A stretch of 40,396 nucleotides of DNA from positions 289,577 to 329,972 of the forward strand of contig NZ_HG005165.1 in the NCBI RefSeq assembly GCF_000455245.1. Direction: 5' to 3'. This document shows positions 27,148-37,133 of the stretch, one piece after another. A program made the position numbers and the translations under genes. This DNA comes from Nesterenkonia massiliensis (GTDB lineage: Bacteria; Actinomycetota; Actinomycetes; Actinomycetales; Micrococcaceae). Positions within the stretch are counted from its first letter, which is position 1. Each line of letters begins with the position of its first letter. The notes below the pieces were generated by a model that saw only the letters and a list, made by a program, of their open reading frames with translations, had not been told where the DNA came from and did not search any database.

Positions 27148-28606
27148 CGGTGCGCTCCCGCAGGGCCTGCACAATGCCGGTGCCCAGGTGGGTGACATCC
27201 CCCGCGCCGATGGTCAGGATGATATCCCCGGGACGGGCGACGGCGGCCACTGCGCTTACCGCGGAGTCGGGGCTGTGCACCGGATGGCCCAACAGCTCAG
27301 CGGTAACCCCTTCGATGGGCTCTTCACGGGCCGGATAGATATCCAGCACCAGAGCAGTGTCGGCAGCTTCAAGGGCCGCACCGAACTCTGCGGCAAAGGA
27401 CTGGGTGCGGCTGAACAGATGCGGCTGGAAGATCGCATGGACCTGACCGGGCTCCAATGATGAGTCAGGCTGGTAGGCCACTGCGGCCCGGGCTGCGGCC
27501 AGCACCGCGGCCACCTCGGTGGGGTGGTGAGCGTAGTCGTCATAGACCCGAATGCCGGAGACCTCACCGCGCAGCTCGAAACGCCGTGAGCTTCCCGAGA
27601 ATTCAGCCACTGCTGCCGCCGCCTGCTCCAGTCTGAGCCCGGAGGCCAGGCCCGCGCCGACGGCGGCAGCAGCATTGAGCGCGTTATGGACACCGGGCAC
27701 CTTCAACTGCAGCCGCGCGCTCTGGTCGGCGTAGCGGAGCACAGCTTCCAGCCCGGCACCTGCCGGTACCAGCTCGTTCAGCTGGATATCGGCGGACTCC
27801 CCGGTTCCGTAGCTGAGGATCTGGACATCTCGTGCGGCAAGGGATTCCCGCACCTTCTCCAGCAGGGCGGCCGCGCCGTCGTCGTCGGCACAGATCACCA
27901 GCGTTCCCCCGGCCTCGATCCGCTCGGTGAAGTCCACAAAAACCTGCTCCACCGCCTCCGCAGTGCCGTAATGGTCCAGGTGGTCAGGCTCGACGTTAGT
28001 GATGACCGCGATGCGCGGACGGTAATTGAGCAGGGAACCATCGGACTCATCGGCCTCAGCAACGAACCACTGACCCGCACCGGCCTGAGCGTTGGTGCCG
28101 AAACCTGCCACATTGGCGCCGATGGCGAAACTTGGCTGCACCCCAGCACGATCAAGCATCACCGCCGTCATCGATGAGGTGGTGGTCTTCCCGTGCGTGC
28201 CGGCTACCGCGATCGCCTGCTGATCGGCCATACACGCTGCCAGACCTTGGGATCGGTGCAGGATGTCAGCACCGGCGGCGCGGGCGGCGTCGTACTCCGG
28301 GTTGCCCTCATTGGCAATGGATGAGGCGATGACCGTGGTCACCGGTTCTCCGGCTTCAGCCTCAATGGAGGCAATATTCGCGGCGCTGTATCCCACCCGC
28401 ACCGGCACACCGGCGTCACGAAACTCCTGCAGGACCGGGAGGTCTTTGGCGTCGGTACCGGAGATCGGCACCCCGGCAGCCAGCATCAGTCGGGCGATGG
28501 CAGAGACGCCGACACCTGCCAGTCCCAGAAAATGAACCCGCCCCAGGGCCGCAAGTGCAGGTGGGATCTGGGGACCGGGGGCCTGAGTCGCTGAAGTGGT
28601 GCTCAT
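27140..28606 (-). CDS. murC: UDP-N-acetylmuramate-L-alanine ligase
   Basis: Adds L-Ala to UDP-MurNAc. The 488-residue product has the Rossmann start [19 protein letters not shown], the ATP loop [25 protein letters not shown] and [15 protein letters not shown], all typical of MurC. It overlaps murG by 4 nt (ATGA at 28603-28606) and ftsQ by 8 nt. Confidence 0.97.
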   Translation of the reverse strand: MSTTSATQAPGPQIPPALAALGRVHFLGLAGVGVSAIARLMLAAGVPISGTDAKDLPVLQEFRDAGVPVRVGYSAANIASIEAEAGEPVTTVIASSIANEGNPEYDAARAAGADILHRSQGLAACMADQQAIAVAGTHGKTTTSSMTAVMLDRAGVQPSFAIGANVAGFGTNAQAGAGQWFVAEADESDGSLLNYRPRIAVITNVEPDHLDHYGTAEAVEQVFVDFTERIEAGGTLVICADDDGAAALLEKVRESLAARDVQILSYGTGESADIQLNELVPAGAGLEAVLRYADQSARLQLKVPGVHNALNAAAAVGAGLASGLRLEQAAAAVAEFSGSSRRFELRGEVSGIRVYDDYAHHPTEVAAVLAAARAAVAYQPDSSLEPGQVHAIFQPHLFSRTQSFAAEFGAALEAADTALVLDIYPAREEPIEGVTAELLGHPVHSPDSAVSAVAAVARPGDIILTIGAGDVTHLGTGIVQALRERTGG

Positions 28607-29709
28607 ACCTGGGCCTCCACACCTGCTGCGTGCAGGGCCGCACGGGCCATCCGCTCGTCTGCATCAGCGATTCCGGAGGCTTCTGAGTGCTGCTGCATGG
28701 TCAGCAGCAGCCGTGGGTCCTTCAGCAACGGCAGAACATTGCGCCGGATCCAGGACTTGCTGAAATGCTCGTCCTTGACCAGCAGGGCACCTCCGGCGTC
28801 CACCAGGCCGCGAGCATTGAGCTCCTGCTCGCCGTTGCCGATGGGCAGCGGGACGAATACCGCAGGCAGGCCCACCGCGGCGACCTCGCAGACAGTCGCC
28901 GCTCCGGCACGCGCCACGATCAGGTCCGCAGCCGCATAGGCCAGGTGCATTCCGTCCAAATACTCACGCTGGTGGTAGTGCTCAGCGCGCAGCGGCGCGC
29001 CATTGGCATCAGTGACGACTTTGCCTCGGCCGGTCAGGTGCAGGACCTGGGCTCCGGTGCTGAGAATCTCCGGCAGTGCAGAAGCCAGCGCTCGGTTGAC
29101 GTTCAATGCACCGGAGGATCCCCCGGTCACCACCAGGGTGGGGCGCTGCGGATCCAGACCAAGAGCCTGACGTGCAGTCGCGCGCTCCGCATCACGATCC
29201 AGACGCGAGATGGCCTGAGCCATGGGCATCCCCACATGCTCCGCCCCGCGCAGCGGAGTGTTCTCGAAAGCCACCCCGGAGAAGGCGCTGAACCGGTTGC
29301 CCAACTTATTGGCCAGTCCCGGTCGCGCATTGGCTTCGTGCAGTACCACCGGGATACCGCGCCGTCGTGCTGCCAGATACACCGGTGTGCAGACATAACC
29401 GCCCACACCCACCACTACCTCAGCCTCGCGGCGGTCCAGGATCTCACCGGCGGCGTTGATCGCTGAACGGAAACGGCCCGGGAATCGCAGCAGGTCACGG
29501 GTGGGTCGGCGGGGAAAAGGAACCTTCTCGATGAGGTCCAGCTCGTATCCGGCCTCCGGAACGAGGCGGGTCTCCAGGCCTGCGGGGGTTCCGATCATGG
29601 ACTGGCGGGCCTGCGGGGCGAGTCTGTGGATCGCCTCAGCGATGGCCAGCATGGGGCTGATATGTCCGGCAGTGCCGCCTCCAGCGAGGACGACAGAGGG
29701 AGCGCTCAT
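28603..29709 (-). CDS. murG: UDP-N-acetylglucosamine-undecaprenyl-diphospho-MurNAc-pentapeptide transferase
   Basis: Adds GlcNAc to lipid I, making lipid II on the inner membrane face. The 368-residue GT28-type enzyme has [21 protein letters not shown] at its N-terminus. [28 protein letters not shown] and [26 protein letters not shown] follow. The start ATG at 29709 has AAGGA about 14 nt upstream, farther than usual. A 98-nt gap separates it from ftsW, one of the few spacers in this cluster. Confidence 0.97.
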   Translation of the reverse strand: MSAPSVVLAGGGTAGHISPMLAIAEAIHRLAPQARQSMIGTPAGLETRLVPEAGYELDLIEKVPFPRRPTRDLLRFPGRFRSAINAAGEILDRREAEVVVGVGGYVCTPVYLAARRRGIPVVLHEANARPGLANKLGNRFSAFSGVAFENTPLRGAEHVGMPMAQAISRLDRDAERATARQALGLDPQRPTLVVTGGSSGALNVNRALASALPEILSTGAQVLHLTGRGKVVTDANGAPLRAEHYHQREYLDGMHLAYAAADLIVARAGAATVCEVAAVGLPAVFVPLPIGNGEQELNARGLVDAGGALLVKDEHFSKSWIRRNVLPLLKDPRLLLTMQQHSEASGIADADERMARAALHAAGVEAQV

Positions 29710-29807
29710 AGCGTGTGGGGTTCCTTCGGGTGTTAAGCGACGATCTTCGGCAGGTCAGTCATAGCGGGGTACATCAGGGACGTCGGCGTGATCGCGGTCT
29801 GGCGTCT

Positions 29808-31292
29808 TTACCGCGGTGCCAGTGTAGACCGCTTAGCAGTACCGCGACGACGGCGCTTGGGCGCCCGCGCTTGGAGCCGCTGGCGGCGCGCGAAGTTCAG
29901 CACCACCCCGACTGCTAAGAGTGTGATGGTCAGGGCTGAGCCGCCGTAGGAGATGAAGGGCAGCGGCACACCGACCACCGGCAACAGCCCGATGACCATG
30001 CCGATATTGATGAAGGCCTGTCCGCTGAGCCAGGCGATGATACCGATGCACACCAACCGGGTGAACTGGTCATCGGTGCCGAATGCCACCCGGAAGATGC
30101 CGATGGACAGGGCGGCGAAGAGCCCCAGCACAGTGAGAGTTCCCAGCAGGCCCAACTCCTCACCGATGATGGTGAAGATGAAGTCATTGTGGACCTCGGG
30201 GATGTAGTCCCATTTCTGCCGGGACTGCCCCAGGCCCACTCCCCAGAAACCGCCGGAGGCCAGCGCGTAGTAGCCCATCTCGGTCTGGTGGCAGGGATCC
30301 AGGCTGTGGTCACAGTTCATACCCAGCCATGCGTAGACGCGCATCATCCGGTACGGGGTCATCCACATCAGCAGGCCCACTGCGACCACCGCCAAGGCAC
30401 CGGCTGCGATGAAGTAGCGCAAGGTGACACCGGCGGCAAAGAGCAGTGCGGCGACAACGGTGATGATGATCAGGCTGGTGCCGAGGTCACCACCGGCGAG
30501 CACCAGCACCAGCACGGCCAGCGCACCCGGGGCCACAAAGGGGACCACCCAGTGGGTGAACTGCTCCACCAGTCGCCCCTTCTTGGCCAGCACCGCCGCG
30601 CCCCAGAGCACCAGGGCGAGCTTCGCCAACTCCGAGGGCTGGCCGCGGACAGGTCCGATCTGCAGCCAGTTGGTTGAACCGCCGCCGTCTGAACCCAGCG
30701 GAGTGAAGGCCACCAGACTCAGCAGCACTCCGGAGAGCAGCATCATGGCCCAGCCGATGCCGCCCATCCAACGGGTGGGCACGTACATCATGAAGATCAT
30801 GCCCAAGACGCCGATGCCAGCCCACATCGCCTGACGGGCGACGATGGTGAACGGGTCCCCATCGCCGGTGACTGAGGTCGAGGACAGCACGAAGGTCAGG
30901 CCGATCACAGAAAGCGCGATGGCTGAGCCTAATACCAGCCAGAAGTTGGTGTAAGGGTTCGCCCCTTCGAAGAACGCCCACAGCTGGCGGACCCGTTCTG
31001 CTCGGGAGGCGGCGCGCTGTTGGCGCCAGGCCCGCCCGGTGGAACCGTCTGCGGCGTCGTCCTCCTGCCCCGAGGTGGCTGCGGTTGAAGTATCAGTATT
31101 GCTTCCTGGGATGTCGTCCACCAGCCGCAGATGCCCACGCTGGGATCCGCTGTGGCCGGGTGTCTCCAGCTCCGGGGTCTCCGGCTCTGCGGTCAGCAAC
31201 TCCTCGGCCGAGTCCGCTTCAATCGGCGACGGCGCGGTCAGTACCGTTGGTGCAGGAGGTCGGGCCGGAAGCCGCGGCGGGCGCTTATCCAT
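29808..31292 (-). CDS. ftsW: Septal peptidoglycan polymerase FtsW (SEDS family)
   Basis: Glycosyltransferase that polymerises lipid II at the septum with the class B PBP. The 494-residue product has a long polar N-terminus (about 1-115), then about ten membrane segments. SEDS hallmarks include PSELAKLALVLWGA, GDLGTSLIII, GYYALASGGFWGVGLG, HNDFIFTIIGEELGL and GLLPVVGVPLPFISYGGSA. The ATG at 31292 has a strong AGGAGG site. The extended N-terminus is common in actinobacteria, and its function is not evident. Confidence 0.97.
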   Translation of the reverse strand: MDKRPPRLPARPPAPTVLTAPSPIEADSAEELLTAEPETPELETPGHSGSQRGHLRLVDDIPGSNTDTSTAATSGQEDDAADGSTGRAWRQQRAASRAERVRQLWAFFEGANPYTNFWLVLGSAIALSVIGLTFVLSSTSVTGDGDPFTIVARQAMWAGIGVLGMIFMMYVPTRWMGGIGWAMMLLSGVLLSLVAFTPLGSDGGGSTNWLQIGPVRGQPSELAKLALVLWGAAVLAKKGRLVEQFTHWVVPFVAPGALAVLVLVLAGGDLGTSLIIITVVAALLFAAGVTLRYFIAAGALAVVAVGLLMWMTPYRMMRVYAWLGMNCDHSLDPCHQTEMGYYALASGGFWGVGLGQSRQKWDYIPEVHNDFIFTIIGEELGLLGTLTVLGLFAALSIGIFRVAFGTDDQFTRLVCIGIIAWLSGQAFINIGMVIGLLPVVGVPLPFISYGGSALTITLLAVGVVLNFARRQRLQARAPKRRRRGTAKRSTLAPR

Positions 31293-31325
31293 CTGATCCT
31301 CCTTCTACGGGCTTGGGGTGGCTGC

Positions 31326-32891
31326 TTAAGCCGGACCTTCCATCAGCTCGGCGACTGCTTCGATGAAGGCTTCGCCTCGTGCTGCATAGGAGGCGAACTG
31401 ATCCATCGAGGCCGCCGCAGGACTGAGCAGCACGGTCTGGCCTGCGGTAGCCAAGCGATGTGCCTGCGCGACTGCTGCACGCATTGCGGCAGTTCCATCA
31501 GCAGATCGCAGCAGGTCCTCCACCGGTGGGGGTGTATCTGATCCCGTCTGGTTCTGCGTTTCATCTTCGCTCACGCCTCCGCCGATCACCGGCACCTGCG
31601 GCGCGTGTCGTTCAAGGCTGGAACGCAGCTGAGAAGAGTCTGTACCGATGAGAATCACCTGGCGCAGCCTCGGCGCCACCTGGCGCACCAGCTCGTCATA
31701 GTTCACCCCTTTGGGGAGCCCGCCGGCGATCCAGACAATTTCGCTGAAACTGCTCAGCGACGCCGCTGCGGCGTGGGGGTTCGTGGCCTTTGAGTCATTG
31801 ACCCAGAGGATATCGGCGGCCTTGGCCACCGGCTGGATGCGGTGGTCGCCTGCTTCGTAGCTCTGGATAGCAGTGCGGATAGCCTCTGGCTCCGCACCTG
31901 CAGCGCGTGCTAGTGCGGCGGCTGCCAGCGCATTGGCCACCAGGTGCTGGGGCGCCATCGGACCGAAGTCTGAACGCACGGCGAGTTCAAGGGCCTGGTG
32001 TCGACGGTTGTCCAGGAAAGCACGATCTACCAGGATGTCGTGACCATCCTCAGCACGGACCATACCCAGCATCGACACATCCGGGGTGTCCGTGGTGAAC
32101 CCGATTGCCCGGCAGCCCTCGGCAACATCGGCACTGGCCACCATCTGCTCAGTGACCGGATCAGCCACGTTGTACACGCAGGCGACTTCAGTGCCGGTAT
32201 AGATCTTGGCCTTATCAGCGATATAGCCGGCCATGCTGCCATGCCAGTCCACATGGTCCTCGGCAATATTGAGAACCGCTGAGGCCAGCGGGTTCAGGGC
32301 TTCGGTGTAATGCAGCTGGAAGCTGGAGAGCTCAACGGCCAGCGCATCGTAGCCTTCGGGGTCCCGGATGGCATCCAGGATGGGCATCCCGATATTCCCG
32401 CAGGCCACAGCGCGTCGACCGGCCGCCTGCAGCATGGACTCCAGCAGGGTCACCGTGGTGGTCTTGCCGTTGGTGCCGGTGAGCACCAACCACTGCGGCT
32501 GCCTGGCCCCGGGTCGGGCGCCCAGTCGCCGGGCCAGCTGAATATCTGACCATACCGGCACATGCTCGGCGGCAGCCTGCTGCATGATTGCCGAGTCCGG
32601 GCGCCAGCCCGGCGAAGTGATGATCAGCTCAGGTGCTTGGTCCCCGATGAGCGGAAGCTCATCGACTGCCGCGGCCCCCAGCCGGATATCCTCCACACCC
32701 ACAATGCGCAGGGTCTGTGCATCCAGCTCTTTTTTGGGCGTGCTGGACCCGTCAACGACAACCACGCGGCAGCCAAGTTCGGCAAGAGTATCCGCAGCGG
32801 AGAACCCGGTGACGCCTAAGCCCAGCACTGCCACACGGACACCGGCCCACGGACCGTCCCAACCGCGCAGCTGCGGATGGGAACCCGTCAC
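31326..32891 (-). CDS. murD: UDP-N-acetylmuramoyl-L-alanine-D-glutamate ligase
   Basis: Adds D-Glu to the stem peptide. The product is about 521 residues, with [17 protein letters not shown] near the N-terminus, the ATP loop [26 protein letters not shown] and [16 protein letters not shown]. The GTG at 32891 overlaps the mraY stop as GTGA (32888-32891) and is preferred. A second GTG at 32906 would add five residues, and neither has a strong ribosome site. An insertion before the last 50 residues ([15 protein letters not shown]) looks like a flexible loop. Confidence 0.96.
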   Translation of the reverse strand: MTGSHPQLRGWDGPWAGVRVAVLGLGVTGFSAADTLAELGCRVVVVDGSSTPKKELDAQTLRIVGVEDIRLGAAAVDELPLIGDQAPELIITSPGWRPDSAIMQQAAAEHVPVWSDIQLARRLGARPGARQPQWLVLTGTNGKTTTVTLLESMLQAAGRRAVACGNIGMPILDAIRDPEGYDALAVELSSFQLHYTEALNPLASAVLNIAEDHVDWHGSMAGYIADKAKIYTGTEVACVYNVADPVTEQMVASADVAEGCRAIGFTTDTPDVSMLGMVRAEDGHDILVDRAFLDNRRHQALELAVRSDFGPMAPQHLVANALAAAALARAAGAEPEAIRTAIQSYEAGDHRIQPVAKAADILWVNDSKATNPHAAAASLSSFSEIVWIAGGLPKGVNYDELVRQVAPRLRQVILIGTDSSQLRSSLERHAPQVPVIGGGVSEDETQNQTGSDTPPPVEDLLRSADGTAAMRAAVAQAHRLATAGQTVLLSPAAASMDQFASYAARGEAFIEAVAELMEGPA

Positions 32892-33994
32892 TGCGTGATC
32901 ACCCACTCGCCGTAGAACACCGCCAGGCCAAGTCCTACTGCCAGCGCTCCGATGATCCAGAAGCGGACCACCACTGTCACCTCGGCCCAGCCCTTGAGTT
33001 CGAAGTGATGGTGCAGCGGCGTCATCTTGAAGACACGCTTACCGCCAGTGAGCTTGAAGTAACCCACCTGGATGATCACACTCATCGTGATGATCACGAA
33101 GAGCCCGCCCAGGATCACGAAGAGCAGCTGAGTGTGCGTCAGGATGGCGAAGCCCGCCAGCGCACCACCTAGAGCAAGCGATCCGGTATCGCCCATAAAG
33201 ATCTTGGCCGGTGACGTGTTCCACCACAGGAAACCAATCAGCGCGCCGGTGATAATGGCGGCGACTGTGGCCATATCCATCGGGTCCCGCACGGTGTAGC
33301 AGACCGATTCAACAGCCCGGGGCCCGCTGCAGGACTGGTTGTACTGCCAGATGGAGATGATCGTATAGGCCGCGGTCACCATCGCCGTGGCTGCAGCAGC
33401 GAGGCCATCGAGCCCATCGGTGAGGTTGACCGCATTAGTGGCCGCGGTGTTGATCAGATTCGCCCAGATGACAAACAGGATGCCGCCGATGACGGTGCCG
33501 AAGACTGCGAAGTCAATCGGTGTCTCGCGCACAAAACTAATGGCAGTCGACGCCGGGGTGTTGCCCTCACTGTTGGGGAACTGCAGCGCCAGTACCGCGA
33601 AGAGCACGCCCACAATCCCCTGACCCAGGATCTTAGCCCACGGGGAAAGCCCGAGGGACTGCTTCTTGGTGATCTTCGCGGCGTCGTCGAAGAAGCCGAC
33701 AACGCCCATACCTGCCATCAGAAGCAGCAGAATCAGTCCCGAGGCCGAGGGTCCGGCAGCGGTGTCACTGATCAGCAGCAGCACCCCGTGGGTCAGCGCA
33801 TAGGAAATCAGCACCGCGAGGATGATGACAGCACCACCCATAGTGGGTGTGCCGCGTTTGAATTCGTGGCTGGTAGGCCCGTCGTCGCGGATGAACTGCC
33901 CGTATCCGCGACGCACTAAGAAGCGAATGAGCAGTGGTGTCCCGAGAAGGGTGAGGAGCAGGCCGAGGGCTGCACCGATTACGACGGCGATCAC
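32888..33994 (-). CDS. mraY: Phospho-N-acetylmuramoyl-pentapeptide-transferase
   Basis: Transfers phospho-MurNAc-pentapeptide to undecaprenyl phosphate, making lipid I. The 368-residue membrane enzyme has [12 protein letters not shown], the active-site [31 protein letters not shown] and the HHHFELKGW motif, spread over about ten membrane segments. The start is a GTG at 33994 overlapping the murF stop as GTGA. Confidence 0.98.
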   Translation of the reverse strand: MIAVVIGAALGLLLTLLGTPLLIRFLVRRGYGQFIRDDGPTSHEFKRGTPTMGGAVIILAVLISYALTHGVLLLISDTAAGPSASGLILLLLMAGMGVVGFFDDAAKITKKQSLGLSPWAKILGQGIVGVLFAVLALQFPNSEGNTPASTAISFVRETPIDFAVFGTVIGGILFVIWANLINTAATNAVNLTDGLDGLAAAATAMVTAAYTIISIWQYNQSCSGPRAVESVCYTVRDPMDMATVAAIITGALIGFLWWNTSPAKIFMGDTGSLALGGALAGFAILTHTQLLFVILGGLFVIITMSVIIQVGYFKLTGGKRVFKMTPLHHHFELKGWAEVTVVVRFWIIGALAVGLGLAVFYGEWVITQ

Positions 33995-35475
33995 TCAGTT
34001 CCTTCCCATGAGGCGATTTTGTCTCCAAGAAGTCTAAGCCCAGCTCCGTTGGAGGACTTCAACAACACAATGTCTCCCGGTTCCAGAGTCGATTTCAGCC
34101 AGCTCTCGGCTTCCTCTGCGGTGGCCACCCAGTGGACCTCACTGCCCCAGGAGCCTTCGGCGATGGCGCCGCGGTAGAGCGGGTACGCAGTCTCCCCCAC
34201 CACCAGGGTCTTGTCGATGTTCAGCCGGACGACAGTCTCACCCAACTGGGCGTGTTTGATGATCGATTCATCGCCGAGCTCCAGCATCGCTCCTAGAACC
34301 GCCACCGAGCGGCGCGGTGTGGCCAGCGGGTCATGGGCTGAGGGCCGGGTCAGCATCGCCAGAGTGCGCAGCGCTTCACGCATGGACTCGGGGTTGGCGT
34401 TATAGGCGTCGTTGATGATGGTCAGCGACTGCGGCTCCCCCTTGAAATCTATGACGCTGCGTTCCATTCGCCAACGGGATGCCGGTCCCAGCCCCTGCAG
34501 GCGCGCGGCGATGTCTTCGGGTTCGGCTCCGGCGCGGTAGGCCGCAGCAGCAGCCGCCAGGATATTGGTGATGTGATGGGCTCCGGTCAGCCCACTGGTC
34601 ACCGCGAACTCCTCCCGGCTCGGGCCAAAACTCAGCGTGAACTGCGGGTGACCCTCACCGTCGAGAGTCAAGCTCTTGGCGGCCACCGTGCGGGAACTGA
34701 CGTCCATCGAATCCGAGGTGGTCCAGGTAATCGGCGCACTGGCACGGTCTGCCATGGCACGGACCTGAGCGTCGTCGTCGTTGAGAATGACGTGCTCAGT
34801 GGCCAGCTCGGCGAGTTCTCCCTTGGTCTGGGCGATCTTGTCGGCACCGCCGAACTTTCCGGCATGGGCGGAGCCGACCATGAGGACCACCCCAATATCG
34901 GGTTTCACCATCTCGCACAGGTAGCGGATGTGCCCGGGCCCGTCGGCGCCCATTTCGATGATCAGGTACCGAGTGTCCAGTTCGGCGGTGAAAACCGTCA
35001 ACGGAACTCCGACCTCGCCGTTATAGGACCCCTGAGGCGCTGTGGTCGGGCCCTCTTCTCCCAGCAGCGCAGCCAGTAGATCCTTCGTGGTGGTCTTCCC
35101 TGCCGACCCAGTAATGCCGATCACCGTGGTGGGCGAATGCGCGCGTATGCGACGGATGATTTCAGCAGCGAGCGCTCCCATTGCCACCACCACATCCGGC
35201 ACGATCACCGAGGGGTGCTCGGTACCGTCAGGGGCATAGGTCGCACGCTCGGCGAGCACCAGCTGGGCCCCAGATGCCAGGGCCGCGTCAATGAAGTGAT
35301 GACCGTCAGTGGTCTCCCCTGGCTTAGCGATGAACAATGAGCCCGGAGTCATCTGCCGGGAGTCTGTATCGGCACCGGTCAGCGTCACCGACTGCGGATC
35401 CAGCTCCGCGGCCTCAAATCCGAGCAGCCGGCCCCCGGTGATCTCAGCGATCTCAGCGGCGGTCAGCGGAATCAT
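33991..35475 (-). CDS. murF: UDP-N-acetylmuramoyl-tripeptide-D-alanyl-D-alanine ligase
   Basis: Adds D-Ala-D-Ala to complete the pentapeptide. The 494-residue product has an N-terminal UDP-binding domain ([17 protein letters not shown]), the ATP loop [48 protein letters not shown] and [19 protein letters not shown]. It overlaps murE as ATGA at 35472-35475 and mraY as GTGA. Confidence 0.97.
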   Translation of the reverse strand: MIPLTAAEIAEITGGRLLGFEAAELDPQSVTLTGADTDSRQMTPGSLFIAKPGETTDGHHFIDAALASGAQLVLAERATYAPDGTEHPSVIVPDVVVAMGALAAEIIRRIRAHSPTTVIGITGSAGKTTTKDLLAALLGEEGPTTAPQGSYNGEVGVPLTVFTAELDTRYLIIEMGADGPGHIRYLCEMVKPDIGVVLMVGSAHAGKFGGADKIAQTKGELAELATEHVILNDDDAQVRAMADRASAPITWTTSDSMDVSSRTVAAKSLTLDGEGHPQFTLSFGPSREEFAVTSGLTGAHHITNILAAAAAAYRAGAEPEDIAARLQGLGPASRWRMERSVIDFKGEPQSLTIINDAYNANPESMREALRTLAMLTRPSAHDPLATPRRSVAVLGAMLELGDESIIKHAQLGETVVRLNIDKTLVVGETAYPLYRGAIAEGSWGSEVHWVATAEEAESWLKSTLEPGDIVLLKSSNGAGLRLLGDKIASWEGTE

Positions 35476-37133
35476 GCGTAGTCTCCTTGAAGCGTGGGGT
35501 ACCCGCGTGCAGACAGCGCGCGGGCCAGTTCTACCCGGTCATCGATGGCGTGCTTGGCACCGGCCATGTCCTGATGAGACTCATGACCACGTCCGGCCAG
35601 CAGGATAGTGTCCGCTCGCCCAGCGGCAGCAACCGCTGCGGTGATGGCGTCCTCGCGCGGGCTGATCTCTTCAAGCACCGTGCTTAGGCCACCACGGGCG
35701 ATAGCGTCACGGGCGCCCTCGAGCAGGTCGGCACGGATCTGGGCGGGATCTTCACCGTGGGGATCGTCATCACTGATGATGACGTGGTCGGCCATCCGTA
35801 CTGCGATCGCGCCCATCGTAGGACGCTTGCTGCGGTCACGTTCGCCCGCGGCGCCGATGACCAGAATGAGTTTGCCGTGCTGCTGGCGGACCGCCTGCAG
35901 GGTGCGGATCATAGCGTCGGGGTTGTGGGCGAAGTCCACGATCGCCGCAGGTCCGGCGCCGTCGGTTCCAGCCGCAATCACCTGCATCCGGCCGGGGACC
36001 TGCACGTGGAAGGGCCGCTTGGTCTCCAGTGCGGCCACGACATCTTCTCGCGTGAACTCCTGGGCGCGGTGCGGATCCGCAGCTGCCTCTAAGACCATCA
36101 CTGCAGCCAGTGCGGCATTGGAGACGTTGAAGTCCCCCGGCAGTGCAGTGGAGGAGCGAACCTCTTCCCCGGTATGCCGGTTGACTAAGGTGAACGCGCT
36201 GCCCAGGCCCTCAGGTGCGACCTCGCGTACCTCCCAATGAGCCTGGGTGACGCTGTCCGGGCGAGTGGAGAGGGTGACGACCTTACCGGTGGCCGCGGCA
36301 GCCATCCGGTGCCCCCAGGATTGTTCGGCCCCGGCGTCGTCCACAGTGATCACGCTGATCCGGGTCCGCGAGCGGCTGAAGAGGGCTGCCTTGGCGGCGA
36401 AATACTCCTCCATGGTCCCGTGCAGGTCTAGGTGATCCTGGGTGAGGTTGGTAAAGCCAGCGACGTCGTAGAACAGTCCGGAGATCCGCTGGTAGCTGAT
36501 GGCATGGGAGGAAACCTCCATAGCGGCGGCCGCGACGTTCTTCTCACGGAACTGGTGCATCAACGCATGCAGCTGCACAGCCTCCGGGGTGGTCATATCC
36601 GATGCGATGCGTTCGGAATCCTCTGGAGTCGCACCGGCGGCGATCTCGATAGTTCCGATCAGCCCGGTATTGCGCCCCTGAGGTGCCAGCAGTGCGCTCA
36701 GCAGCGCACGCAGGAAGTAGGTGGTGGTGGTTTTCCCGTTCGTTCCGGTGACACCGAAAAGTGCCGGATCCGAGGAGGCGGTAGTGCCGTAGATCACAGC
36801 CGCGGCGGGACCGGCAGCGTCACGCACTGCCGAAACTTCGATGACCGGCAGCTGGTAGCCGACGGTCTCACGAATCTTGGCTACCCCGGCGGCGTCGGTC
36901 AGTACGGCGGCAGCACCGCGGCTGATGACCTCGGTGATGAAGTCGGCCCCGTGCGCCCGCGCTCCGCTGACAGCAACGAACAGATCCCCCGGCGCTACCC
37001 GCTGGGGATTCATGGCCGCACCGGTCAGTGCGGTGGCGTAGGCACTTTCTGCGACAGGACTCAGAAGCGGGTCATACCCTGTAGCTCGCAGATGCTCAGT
37101 AAGGGTGCCGACGCTGACAGCGCTGGTCACCAC
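35472..37133 (-). CDS. murE: UDP-N-acetylmuramoyl-tripeptide synthetase, probably L-lysine-adding
   Basis: Adds the third stem residue. The 553-residue product has [33 protein letters not shown] and VDFAHNPDAM, and the amino-acid-selecting motif at 455-463 reads DDDPHGEDP. Enzymes that add meso-diaminopimelate have DNPR at this place, where the Arg binds the extra carboxylate. Here it is DDPH, which fits L-Lys, the usual residue in Micrococcaceae walls. Two successive GTG codons are possible starts; the first (37133) follows AGGA by 6 nt. It overlaps pbpB by 7 nt. Confidence 0.95.
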   Translation of the reverse strand: MVTSAVSVGTLTEHLRATGYDPLLSPVAESAYATALTGAAMNPQRVAPGDLFVAVSGARAHGADFITEVISRGAAAVLTDAAGVAKIRETVGYQLPVIEVSAVRDAAGPAAAVIYGTTASSDPALFGVTGTNGKTTTTYFLRALLSALLAPQGRNTGLIGTIEIAAGATPEDSERIASDMTTPEAVQLHALMHQFREKNVAAAAMEVSSHAISYQRISGLFYDVAGFTNLTQDHLDLHGTMEEYFAAKAALFSRSRTRISVITVDDAGAEQSWGHRMAAAATGKVVTLSTRPDSVTQAHWEVREVAPEGLGSAFTLVNRHTGEEVRSSTALPGDFNVSNAALAAVMVLEAAADPHRAQEFTREDVVAALETKRPFHVQVPGRMQVIAAGTDGAGPAAIVDFAHNPDAMIRTLQAVRQQHGKLILVIGAAGERDRSKRPTMGAIAVRMADHVIISDDDPHGEDPAQIRADLLEGARDAIARGGLSTVLEEISPREDAITAAVAAAGRADTILLAGRGHESHQDMAGAKHAIDDRVELARALSARGYPTLQGDYA

